In this document: piece by piece, positions 29,642-40,800 of the stretch
Position numbering within the stretch: the stretch's first letter is position 1
Layout of the letters: every line of letters begins with the position of its first letter
Assembly (NCBI GenBank): GCA_033032175.1
Contig: CM065309.1
Span: 5,642,001-5,706,000, forward strand
Length of the DNA: 64,000 nt
Direction: 5' to 3'
Source: Saturnia japonica
Lineage: Eukaryota; Arthropoda; Insecta; Lepidoptera; Saturniidae
Position numbers and translations under genes: made by a program
Notes under the pieces: model-generated
What the model was told of the DNA's origin: nothing
Databases searched by the model: none
The model's input: only the letters and a program-made list of their open reading frames with translations

Positions 29642-32641
29642 TAGGGTTTTTCTACCCGGGTACCCGGATCCGGGTATACCCGGGTATTTGAATTTTTTAG
29701 TACCCGGATACTATTTCATTGACAGAACCGGGTACGCGGGTACCCACTTTGATCAAAGAATTCAACAAAATTATCGGAAAATTATTACTAAGTAGCGCCT
29801 TAAAGTAATATTAGCAAATTTGCACTACAAACGATTAAAATAAATCTAAAGGAGTTGAATTTTTACAAAAATGCAGTAAATTTGAGGTTAGGTTTGGTTA
29901 TGTCGCCATGTTTTGTTTTTATTTCGTTGAAGTTTGATTTAAAAGTTTTATTTCTATTATTTTCATAGGAGTGTAAAAATATTAGGTTGGCAATTCTAAT
30001 ATTGTTCGGTGAACGGTGAGTAATTGAATTATATATTATTAATACAAAAAAAATTGTATCTAGTGGATAACCTATAAAATTTTACTAAACGATGGTTTAC
30101 TTTTCGTAGGCAAAATGGACAGATCTGTTTCTGGAGTATGGAAATATTTAAAAAAAATACAGAATAAAGAATCAGTACAATGTTCAATATGCCCAAAAAT
30201 ATTATCCTATAAAGGCTCTTCAACAAGTGTTTTGTTAAAACATTTAGATAAAGTGCATAAAATAAAGATAGAAAAACAGAACTTGACATGCAAAAAAGAA
30301 GTGCCATCGACATCGTCTTTTCAATCTGAATTCGAACAAAGGCCAAGCCTAGTTCCAAATAGACCGCGAATAATAAATTTTTTTCGACCTTGTACTAAAA
30401 TTTCCGAAATTGTTGCACGCTTGGTTGCACAAGACGGTATTTCTATTCCGGCCGTCACTCGTAGTAAATTCATCCGAGAGGCTTTTCATCATAAACAGTT
30501 AACTCTACCGAAAAGCGAAGGCAGGACAATGGAACTAGTTCTAGAGTATTATGAACAACAAGAATCAAGTATGGTTAACAAGTTGCAAACGATAATAAAC
30601 TCTGATCTTAGATTCAGTCTAACTCTAGATGAATGGACAAGCTTAAAAAACCGTCGTTACTTAAACATAAACTTGCATTCTGATGGCAGAACAGTATTCA
30701 ACCTAGGGCTGGTTTTCATATCTGGAAAATGCGGCGCAGCTGAGGTGAGAGATATGGTTCTTAAACATCTCGGCAAATTCGGTTTGAAACTTGAACGTCA
30801 CATTGTGGCTTGTACTACGGATGGCGCAGCGGTTATGCAAAAGAAAGCCCAACAGAGATGATGCTCTGCATAAATCACGCTGTGCACTTAGCTGTGGTAG
30901 ATGTCATATATAAAAGGAAAGCTATTTCAGAAGATGAAGACAAAACTTACGAGGATGTAGAAGAACAGTGTGATGAGGATATTTTTTCTAGTGACAGCGA
31001 TAGTGACGATAACTTAGCAAGAGTACCTGAAGCTATGACTACCCGCCCTGATATATCTCAGGCATTAGAAGATGTGCGCAAAATTATAAAATTGTTTAGA
31101 AAGAGTCCGATGAATAACGGTTTACTGCAAGCTTACGTAAAGAAAGAAAAAGGACATGAGTTGCAATTGTTGTTAGATACAAGAACTCGTTGGAATAGCT
31201 TGGTGATAATGGTAGAAAGATTTCTAAAATTAATAAACAACATCAAAACAGCACTCGCTGATATAAACTATTGCTGGAATGAGGAAAATGAACAAGTTTT
31301 AGAAAATTTAGTACAAACATTGAACCCAATTAAATTAGCGGTCGAAGCACTGAGTCGGAAAGATGCTACCATTCTTACCTGCGATGCCATTTTGTCAGTT
31401 CTTCTAGATACTATCATTACTATAAAAAAAATCGGTACTCCTTTATCTGACGAACTTTACGCAGCCCTCGATCAAAGAGTCAAAGAAAGAAGAGATGTGC
31501 GTTTATTTTCTCTTGTCAAATATTTACATAATCCGGAAAGTCTTTCCTCATGTATCTTAGAAACTGCTTCCAAAAATGCAATTATAAAATATGCCGAGGG
31601 ATTGTTTGACCGTCTTTTTGCTGGCACAAATACTGAAGGTGGTGAAAATTTTGTTCAGCAAAACGACGACTTCAACGACGGTTTTCCACTGTGACGTGGT
31701 TTCCGACAAGGAATTGACTACATCATTTAAAGAAAAGTTAAAGAAAGCTATCAATACAGCCACTGCTTCTATTTCAGCACCCATGATTGCAGGCACGAAG
31801 TTGAGGAGAGAATTTCAGGTACAAAAGTAGTCATTTTATGTCTTTTAATTTCCTGTTTTTATATTTGTAATTTATTATTTAAATTTTGTTTCAGTTATTT
31901 GAGGTTACAAAGAAAAGGACTCCAAATTTAGAGCTGCTTTATAAGGTTCTATACTAACTGTCAAACCAACATCAACTGATAGTGAAAGAGCTTTTTCCAC
32001 CGCCGTAAATTTTGTAACAAAATGCAGAAACCGGCTTTCGGACCTCTCATTGCACGCAATAGTGTTCTTGAAAGCCCTTTTCTGTCAAGAAGAAAAAGAG
32101 CCCCTTACCTCAAATCAATAATAAGTTTAATTTGATCTATTTGGTTTATGTTAAGTTGAAATATTTTAATTTTTTTTATTCATGGAAGAAAGGTTATTAA
32201 GTTTTTTTTATATTTTATAACATAACAAAAAGATTTTGTAATAAAAAGTCATTTTAGTTCTTAATCAGTTTATGAAAACAAGACTGTTTAACTGCGTGTG
32301 ATTTTTAATTTTCACCTGTCAGAGTAGAAAGTTTATTTAGTTATGTTTTTGTTATTGTATTACAGAATGTATTGTAGTAAAAAGCCTTTTAGTTCCTAAT
32401 AATTTTATGAGAACAATACTGTTTAACTATGTGACTGATTGTACTTTAGTTAGAGTTATGAAGAAGTTAAGAAGACTTATTGACATAGATACTTCACTCT
32501 TTCATAATAATATAAAACATGATTATAAGAAAATTGTCTCTTTTTTCTGCAAAAACTGCAATTACCCGGGTTACCCGGGTATATGGAAAAATAATATCCG
32601 ATACCCGGGTATTAAGAAAAGCCGAGTACGCGAAACCCCTA
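29642..32641 (+). mobile_element. hAT transposon (3.0 kb)
   Basis: Short TIRs starting TAGGG at both ends lie inside an imperfect 8-bp duplication (GTGTGTAT / CTGTGTAG, six central bases shared). Both subterminal regions carry repeated palindromic CCCGGGTA motifs. A hAT transposase fills the middle. Confidence 0.8.
30115..32125 (+). pseudogene. hAT transposase, frameshifted
   Basis: ATG 30115 opens a frame with a BED-type zinc finger (CSICPKILSYKG..HLDKVH). The catalytic region follows with LTLDEWTS and CTTDGAAVM. A frameshift near 30840 moves to the frame of 30810-31694, which starts with CINHAVHLAV and contains the hAT helical insertion domain. Another shift near 31690 and a break near 31830 precede the hATC dimerisation segment (PTSTDSERAFST.., NRLSDLSLHA). 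All typical domains are present in order, so this is a nearly full-length but dead copy. Confidence 0.85.
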
Positions 32642-32675
32642 CTGTGTAGGTCATCTATGTCGTGTTTTAGATATA

Positions 32676-34274
32676 CACTCATCAAAAAAGTCTAAGCAAC
32701 ATGTACTAATTTAAATTTTAGGATGGTTCTTCACATTATAACGTTGTATTTTATTTTTAAAATAATATTTTTAGGGTTCTATGATGTAAAAATAACAGCT
32801 GTTGTGCCTTATAAGTTCTTTTAATAACAGAAATGAACAATATTAGAAAATACTGTAGAAACTAAGATACATAAGAATCTAAACTTTTTTCTTACAAAAT
32901 GAAATTTCTAAAGAAAATGTATTTATTGTAAAATAATAGAACAATTTAATATAAAGTATGGGCTCGTCTGCTATTCAGAACTTGTCGGCAACGATTATTC
33001 ATTGAATTAATGAGACTGTTTATGTCATCTTGCGGTATTCGCTCCCAATGGAATTGTAGTAAATCCTTCAGCTGTTGGGTTGTTGTCGCTCCGTCCAAGT
33101 CCTTCAAAACACATCCCTGGAGCATGTACCATGCGTGCTCGATGGGGTTGAGATCTGGCGATTGTGCAGGCCAGGGCAATACCCGGATGTTCTCCGTTGC
33201 AAAGTATTCACTGGTTCGCCGAGCTGTATGTGAACGCGCATTGTCATGCATTAACCTAAAATCGGAGCCAAAGGTTTGTGCAAATGGGTAGACATAAGGT
33301 CTGAGAATATCCTCAATGTAATTTTCAGCATTCATGTTTCCATTTACAAAAACGAGCTCAGTTCGCCTGTTCTTCATAATACCCGCCCATAACATAACTG
33401 TTGAGCCGCTGTATGGATGAACTTCCTGAACGCACCTGAGCCTTTCAGTATTTCCGGGCCGACGATACACTCGCACCCTTCTTGTATCAGGCTTAAACCC
33501 GAATCGCGACTCATCGGAAAACATAATTTTATCCCATTGTTTCTGGGTCCATGTTATGCGTTCTCTACACCATTCATATCGACGAGCGCGATTCCCGTGA
33601 CGTATCGGTGGGCACCTGATTGGGCGTCGAGCTCGTAGGCCGTACTCATGCAGTCGATTTCGCACAGTTTGAGGACTTACATCAACACCACTTAAAATTT
33701 GTAGCCTCAAACTTATCTCTCGAGCGGTTAACATCGGCTGGCGTCTTGCAGTCAGTTGTATGTACCGGTCTTGCCGAGTGGTTGTACTCCTTTTACGGCC
33801 TAGATGCTGTTCAGCGGGTTCTCCTGTATTATTGTAGCGCTGCTAAAGACGACAAATAACACTTCTATGAATGCCAAAATGTCGAGATACCTGAGATTGA
33901 TTACTTCCCGCTTGCAACATCCCTACAGCTCTTTGCATTTCATCTGCCATCAAATGATGTCTCTTAATGACGTAAATAATATCTAACAATTCAATTTTGT
34001 CGCTAACTTTATTTAAATGGTTGGTAAAATTATAAAATCAAGACTAAACGTAGCAATTAAAACGCACTTAAATTCAAACAAATTCCCAGTCATTTGAATT
34101 TTATGAAAAAACAAAACATAATCAAATTTTTTTTTACAACCAGCCAGTTTGTCATCAATAACAAAAAAGTTTACTTATCTACGCACTTTGTTTGAGTAAA
34201 TATTTAGAAATTAATTAATATAAATGGAAAAATTTGTAATATCACGCATGTTGCTTAGACTTTTTTGATGTGTG
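32676..34274 (-). mobile_element. Tc1-like transposon with 28-bp TIRs and TA duplication
   Basis: CACTCATCAAAAAAGTCTAA.. at the left is matched in reverse at the right with one mismatch over 28 bp. TA at 32674-32675 and 34275-34276. 1.6 kb, the usual Tc1 size. It starts 34 bp after the hAT element ends. Confidence 0.92.
32946..33950 (-). pseudogene. Tc1-like transposase (DD34E) with a single amber codon
   Basis: A frame of 335 codons runs from ATG at 33950 to the stop at 32946 with no frameshift. It has the helix-turn-helix pair (QSQVSRHFGIHRSVICRL), first Asp in MFSDESRFG, second in LMHDNARSHT and Glu in SPDLNPIEHAW, with 34 residues between the last two. Only one in-frame stop, TAG at 33845-33843 (codon 36), breaks it. 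The part downstream of the amber is intact and could start at an internal Met. It may be the least damaged DNA transposase here. Confidence 0.9.
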
Positions 34275-34437
34275 TATATATGTATATTATTGTCAAATAA
34301 AACTTATTGTATTACTAATCATTTTATTTCTACTTGACATACTTATTACTACTGAAATAGTTCACTTATCTCTATACACAATGTCCACATCTTTATGTAC
34401 TTAAATACTTAGTATTAAGGTTATTGAAAACTTAGAC

Positions 34438-34640
34438 TAGCATTGTGCCCGCGTCTCCGCACGCGTTTGTTACTGTACGCAGTACTTATTTACACTACGT
34501 AATTTTATTTAACTCATATTGTTGACAATTCATATGCCGCATTAATTGAGGAGTGGCGTGTATTTCCCGTAAGCAATTTCATCAAAATTGGTTGAAAAAA
34601 ATTAATGATTTTGTGAACTTTTTCGAATATCGGCCAAGTT
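34438..34640 (-). mobile_element. Helitron-like family 2 fragment
   Basis: Starts CTAGCATTGTGCCCGCGTCT and has ACTCATATTGTTGACAATTC and CATCAAAATTGGTTGAAAAA, as in 13449 and 50283. Confidence 0.5.
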
Positions 34641-34722
34641 GTCTGCCCGCTCTGGTGGTCCATGAGAAGTGAAATTTATACAAGCGTTACGTTTAACTGA
34701 CACGTTGTGCACCTTTCAATTT

Positions 34723-35397
34723 TTTGTTTGTTTTTTGTTTTTTGAACTGACTACACTTGTTAGCCTTAGGGGCCCTATCGTCAAACAGAGCCGCTGCGGC
34801 TTTTACAGCTTCACCGGACTTGGGGGCGAGCGCTTAGGGCACTCAGCCGCGAAAGCTTGTGACGACCCGCACGAGGGTGCCAGAGTGGCCGAACCTCGGC
34901 TCGGGCGGTCGTCGCGAATGCGAAAAAGTCGCGATCTAAGTAATTCCCTAATCCTAAGAGAATTCGAACTAACTAATATATACTCATATGCACGTTCCCC
35001 TCCTCCTGGGAGGAAGGAGTGAACCATGTGTATGTGTATTTAATAATCGGAATGGTTTTTCTACACTAACTAGCGCAAAAAAAGAAAAAAAAAAGGTCCC
35101 TTACAGAACCTATGTACCTGTGTGGTGTGCACGTGTGTGTGTTCATACGTGTGTAATGTTGTGTGTGGGTAGCTAAGTGTTGCACGTATAGTGTCACTTT
35201 GTATCGCGCGGGCGGCTGCCTGACCCAAGGGTTTCACACCGAGGAACGGACCTAGGCTTGGGTTGCCGCTAGAGAGGGTGGACGTCACGGGTGTGCGGGA
35301 GCGAAGTTAACCGCCCGTCCTCTGCGGAGAGAACGGTGGTTACGCGGGCGTGGGCGGTGGCACGCTCTGTTTGGAGAGACGGTGGCGTAGAACGCGT
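34723..35397 (-). mobile_element. Poly(A) retroposon copy A, 12-bp target duplication
   Basis: The - strand carries the element: its 3' end ends in an A-rich tail (T-rich at 34723-34746 on +). The 12-bp direct repeat ACCTTTCAATTT flanks it at 34711-34722 and 35398-35409. Its body matches 46530-47132. No conserved reading frame was seen, so it is a 5'-truncated LINE end or a long SINE. Confidence 0.85.
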
Positions 35398-35409
35398 ACC
35401 TTTCAATTT

Positions 35410-36094
35410 GAAATCGTGTATATTTATACTTTGAAGGTGTAAACTCCTGTCGGGTGTCGAGGCTGACACATACACGCACACAAACGCTTAAATTAAATTA
35501 AATTACACTTGTCCTACATTTTACCGCAGTAACACGCAATGAATAATATTGACTGGAAAACTAATTTTGTTGTTTGGCGTCAGCCATTCAATAATTAAAG
35601 TGTTCCGGATTGCGACTCTCAATTGTTGTTATAGTTTATCTCTGTTATTTCATTTCTACCAGCTTATACACTCCTCAATTGATTTAAAGAGTAATCGATT
35701 ATATTTATCTCTAAAAATGATTCTATAATCGTATAATTAACCATCAATACATCTCTAAAATAAACATTTGAAATGAATCATGCAAGCCTTCTAATGATGA
35801 ACCTGGTGATAAATTTAAAATCTTAAAGTTTTCTGTTTATTACATTCCATTCGAGTGAAATTATGTAAGTAATGAGCCGAAGTGATATTATATTTAAGGG
35901 TTCGTCTGGATTTATCGTACCTGTTTTGTTAGTTATTTATGGTATTATAAAAGTTAAAAAATAAATTAACAGTAAAAAAAGAATATTGTCAATAAATAAT
36001 GTGCCATATAATTATATTCTAAGAAATACAAAGTTATATGTCTAATTATCACATTTTGCTTTCTGCTTCAGTTTTCTGTACAATTATAATAACA
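35410..36094. other. Intergenic DNA, nothing recognised
   Basis: AT-rich sequence between the retroposon and the Helitron-like element. No gene-like frame. Confidence 0.5.
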
Positions 36095-36620
36095 CTAGCT
36101 GTGCCCGTCGCTTCGCTCACGTGGACTACACAATGTCCGCGCGAATCTTGCTCCCCCGCTCCCGGCTATTTTAAACAAAACACAAGAATGCTTATTGTGG
36201 GTGTTCCTTAGAAGATAGACGTATACTCTCCCGGACTTTTTTGTAGGTCTTCTTAATGCCTATGATTATGTAGTACATTAATTTGCTATATTTCTTATGG
36301 TTTACTCAGTATAAGCTATTTAAGCGCCCGAATTTATTCACCATGACAAGCCAGTTTTTTTAATTTGTGCGGAACCCTAATTCTTTTTCTAAAATAAAAG
36401 TAGTCTAAGTTACTCCATATATATTCAGCTATTAACCAGTGAAAGTCCCGTCAAAATCGGTCCAACCGTTTCGGAGATTACCCGGAACAAACAGACAGAC
36501 AGACAAAAACTAAAAAAGAATGTTTTGTTATAGGTATCGTATATACTTTCATATGCATTTAGTAAAAAGCTGTTATTTTGACATTACAAACAGACACTTC
36601 AATTTTATTAATTGTATAGA
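36095..36620 (-). mobile_element. Helitron-like family 1, complete copy with A|T target
   Basis: Read on the - strand it starts TCTATACAATTAATAAAATT after an A and ends GCGACGGGCACAGCTAG before a T. There are no TIRs and no target duplication. TC..CTRR ends between A and T are the signature of Helitrons. The 526-bp size and lack of coding make it non-autonomous. Confidence 0.6.
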
Positions 36621-37484
36621 TGGGAGACCCGGGGCTTAATAATTAATTAATTAATACTATATGTTCATGTCACTAGTTGTTTGGAGGCGAGACTTTGCCG
36701 CGCGTACTCTGTCCCGATAAGTCCCCGACACACCAGAGAGAATTCGCGCACAGTTTCTAGCAGCCGCCTTTTGCTACTTTTCTCTCTGTAATGAAAAAAG
36801 TAGATGCATGTATTTCTTCTTTAATTAATGGCAACGTGCCATACATAATTGTGCCAAAATCATTTTTTTCTTTATTTAATGGGAAAGTGCTATACACAAT
36901 AACCCTGAAATATTTTTTTTATTTACAACGCTTTAACAAGATGGTACCTAGCTCTTTTGTTAAAACTGTCCAAAATTTTGAAACATATCTTTTGGCTCTA
37001 TATTATGTAATTTTGGAGGTATTTGACATGACGTAGTCTAGCTACTACACTTACTACGCACAAGTGATGTCGATTATAAATAATAATTAGGAACACGGAT
37101 TTTAAGTTGCCTTAACTCCCTAGAAAGTTTCAACAAGGGAGCCGCCATCTTGTTCCGAGTTATATTTGATAATTAGAAGAATAATTATTCGAAAAATATG
37201 GAGGACAGATGGAAGGCAAACCACCATATAAGCGGGTCTAGTTGAAAAAGTGATTAGCTGTAAGAAGCGAATTACAATTTAAAAACCCACCAAAATGGTG
37301 CTAGCGTAGTAAAAGGGAATAATATATTTTCGTGTTTTTTATAGTTTTCACTAACAAACTTTCAACTTGTAAAACTTAAAAATTAAAAGTTGGTCGTCTC
37401 GGGACGATCGGCAGATGTAAAACATTTTAGTGAATATTAAAAAAAAAAACACCGCGTGATAACGAAATCAAAGGAAAGCCACTG
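36621..37484. other. Intergenic DNA downstream of importin-13
   Basis: Contains an unassigned GC-richer patch at 36680-36770 and AT-rich DNA. The open frame at 36791-37036 has no recognisable product. Confidence 0.4.
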
Positions 37485-37490
37485 TTTATT
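37485..37490 (-). promoter_or_regulatory. Candidate polyadenylation signal of importin-13
   Basis: TTTATT on + is AATAAA on the transcript strand, about 160 nt after the stop codon at 37651. Confidence 0.45.
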
Positions 37491-37650
37491 TTAATCAATC
37501 AATCGCATTTAATCTATCCATGTTTTAACATGAAACCTTGAGATGATTCAGTCTGTCTATTAAAAAAACGAACTCTGTTCTACACCGCCAACGTTGGGGT
37601 CAAACCATCGCCGTCGTCACGCAATCAGCCGGTCTTTTCCGCCGCATAGG

Positions 37651-37862
37651 TTATTTCACATCAAATGAAGCATACTTGAGGAGTGCGGTGATGAAGTGTT
37701 GTTTGTGCGCGTCGGTGGCGTGGTGCGTGGGGAAGCCGTGGTTTCCGAGCGCGTGCCGCAGCCAGGCCGCGAGGTCGCCGTGCTCGCTACGCCACGGCGT
37801 GCGGTTCAGCGCCAGCAGGAGCTCCGCCAGCGGCTCGATCTGGTTGCGCGGTGTCACGCCGC
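37651..37862 (-). CDS. IPO13: Importin-13 exon 9 (last)
   Basis: Acceptor ATGTCAG, phase 1 in; ends TAA. Encodes PLAELLLALNRTPWRSEHGD and WLRHALGNHGFPTHH, the final HEAT helices. GC-rich exon in AT-rich surroundings. Confidence 0.85.
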
Positions 37863-40800
37863 CTGACATACATAACCACATTACCCATAAAGTACCACAA
37901 GAAGCGACTGGTAATAAAACGCTTTAGGGGGAAGGGGTTTCCTATGAAATAAAACAGAAAAGTAAATAATACGAGAACGTCAAGGCGGGCGACCATTTCA
38001 AAAAATTTGCTTACTATCATACAATTGTCCTTTCTTTTAGGCGCAGGTTCCCCAGAAACGTAGGATCCGTACCATTTACTTGGAGAAAACTATTAAGAAA
38101 AATGGTTACCCTCTTGACAAGCCCAGAAATATTTTAATTTTTTGATCTAAACACGGAGCTTGTAGAATTGGCGACCTGCTATATGGCTAGTCCGGTCCTG
38201 AATAAACTGATGACATGCTACTACTCAATGTGTAAAATATTGAATCGCATTGTAGATAGATGATGAATTTATGGCACGTAAGTAATTCAAGTATGACGTA
38301 AGCAGACCTTTTAAATGATTTTTTTAGTTTTGGTGACAAAGAGAGCGGGGAATATTATAAATCTTACGTAAGATATTAATTTTGTAAAATTATGTTTTTT
38401 TTTCGAAACGATATTTAAAATTTAAATTAATAATACCTTTGTACTACTTTTATTCTTTTATTATAAACAACTGAACGAACTAAGCAACTAACTTACTGAG
38501 TAGAGTTTTCTTAAATGTACTTATATTTTAAATGTTAATAATAAATGTTCAATAGGGACGTCTCGAAACAAATAAATTTTGCTCAATAGAGCAAATACAT
38601 TTTATAAAAGTTTTGAAAAAATTCGGAATTCATAGCTTTCTTATTTTTTTTTATAACACAGGTCTAAAATTATTGAAAGTTTGCTTACATAATACTTGAA
38701 AACTACCTGAAGAGAAATATGAAATGTACAAATATATTATTAACAAAGTAATACCTATACAGGCGAGTACGTGAGCAGTGAGAGCACGAGCTTGCGGCAG
38801 TAACACGTCAGGACGTCGCGGCGCAAGCGCAGCCAGCCAAATGCACGCGCCCCGCGCACCTCCCGCCTCCCACATGCGCACGCACACGCACGCTGGGCAT
38901 ACATTCCACCATTATCACCGTTGACAAGTCGAATTACATCACATTTCAAAATTGGCTTCAGGGTTGCCTGATTTATATGCTGAATAAATAAGTAAGCTTA
39001 TTTATTACTTACATATATTTTTTTAATAATCATTATTTCTGCTGATTAAGTTCTACTACTGGACATAATTCCCTCCAAAAATCACCACAACGATTGGTCC
39101 TGTGTTGCCCGCATTTAGCGTTTTTCTACACGTTCTACTAGGTCGTCGGACAACATTGTCCCGGGGCTGAACGCGCTTTATCTTACGGTACACAGCCGCC
39201 ACTCGACAACTCTAAGGCTTCTTTGGTTATCCATTCTACGAGCTACGTGGCCCGCCCACTACCATTAAGTCTAGCTATTCTTAGAACTACATCGGTGACT
39301 TTGGTTCTTTTGCGGGTCTCCTCATTTCTGATTTGATCCCGCAGATTTTTTTTATTAGGACTTGGCGATAAAATGTAATCTTTAAAATGTCCGCCCTGAA
39401 AAGTATGCAATTTCGACTTGTCAACGTATTCATGCTTTGTACGGATTTAACTTTGGCTTAAATACTTTAAAGGCACGCGGTATTACTATGGTTTGTTCGA
39501 TTGATATCTTAAAACACCTGAAAAATGCACGACACTCATTTTGGTACTTTTATAGTAGAACGGAAAAGTGCCTGATGTTAAGCTCAGTACAATCCAAAAA
39601 CAACGGCAACTATCTTGACTGTCATGTCATCCTGAAATGCGACAGGGTAAAACAAAGTCACTGTGACGGGTTTATCACCATGTGCATGGTGGTTGCCCGC
39701 TTCATTACTGGATGTACACCGACTGAACCAGAAACGTGACATAACAACTGCTAAGAAAGGATAGGGTACAGAGAAATTTCTTTGGAGATTTCTCTCTACT
39801 TGGGGCAGCCACACTGGTGGAATACCTCCACCCTACAAAAGATCGCAGCCAAATAACCTTGTGTTGTGTTCCTGCGGTGAGTAGTGTTTCCAGAGCTCTT
39901 TGGATATCTATCGTATTATAAGCATCCATAGGCTACGGCAATCGTTTACCATCAGGCGGGTATCCTTTTTTGCCACCTTTGTAGTATAAAAAAAAAACAT
40001 GCAAACATACCTAACTCGACCAGATCAGATAAAAGATCGTCGATCCAGTGCATGTAGTTCGGCTTCTTTTTGGTAATGGCAAGCAGCGTCGTGAAGAGTC
40101 CCTCAGTTAGATCAGCATGGGCGGACGGGTCGGGTGCGAGGGTGCGCGCGCTCTGTGAGACGCTCGTGTGCAGCAACGCACTCGCTCCCTCCCACTCGTC
40201 CCCCAGTATAAGCACTACCTACACACAACCATTTAATTTTGAACTGACCGAAATGCCCAAAAAAATTATGCATGGTAGTAGGGCATTTTTTAACGCAAGG
40301 TCAAATTGTGTCAAGTGAGTTCCTCCTCTAGGCCTAGAGGGTCACCCATCTTGGGCCACCTCGTCACTTGAAACAGGTGAGATTATTTACCTCACTCGCC
40401 TCAACTACTTCACCAACCTACCCCAAACTTACCTGCCTCATTAGCCTAGTGGTCGTAAGCGCGACTGCTATGCTCAAGGTCCTGGGTACGATTTCCAGGT
40501 CGAGCAATGTGTTAGGTGTTTCTATGAAATTCTCAGTAACAGCTCCGAGTGTGGCTTTGTGCCCAAGCAATGGCAATAGGCTCGCGCTCTATTACATGGG
40601 ACCTAAGAAAATACCCGGTGAACTGTGGGTGTACTTTAGTATACCTCTGCCTAACCCTTCAGGGATACAGGCGTGATAGTATGTATGTATGAACAAGACA
40701 AATTCGCGATAATTTTAAAATTTTAATTCAGAATTAACGTAATATAAACACTTTCTTCTTCCTTAAATGCATCAGAACTTTTAAAGTTACTAAACGCCAT

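Noticed and set aside
34669..35288. Several overlapping GC-rich ORFs on both strands
   Set aside because: They lie in the non-coding poly(A) retroposon; the frames are not kept in the second copy at 46530.
37676..37927. ORF on the + strand opposite the last importin-13 exon
   Set aside because: Antisense shadow of a GC-rich real exon.
40437..40520. Possible tRNA gene
   Set aside because: A and B box-like motifs are present but no cloverleaf forms and a SINE body and tail follow.
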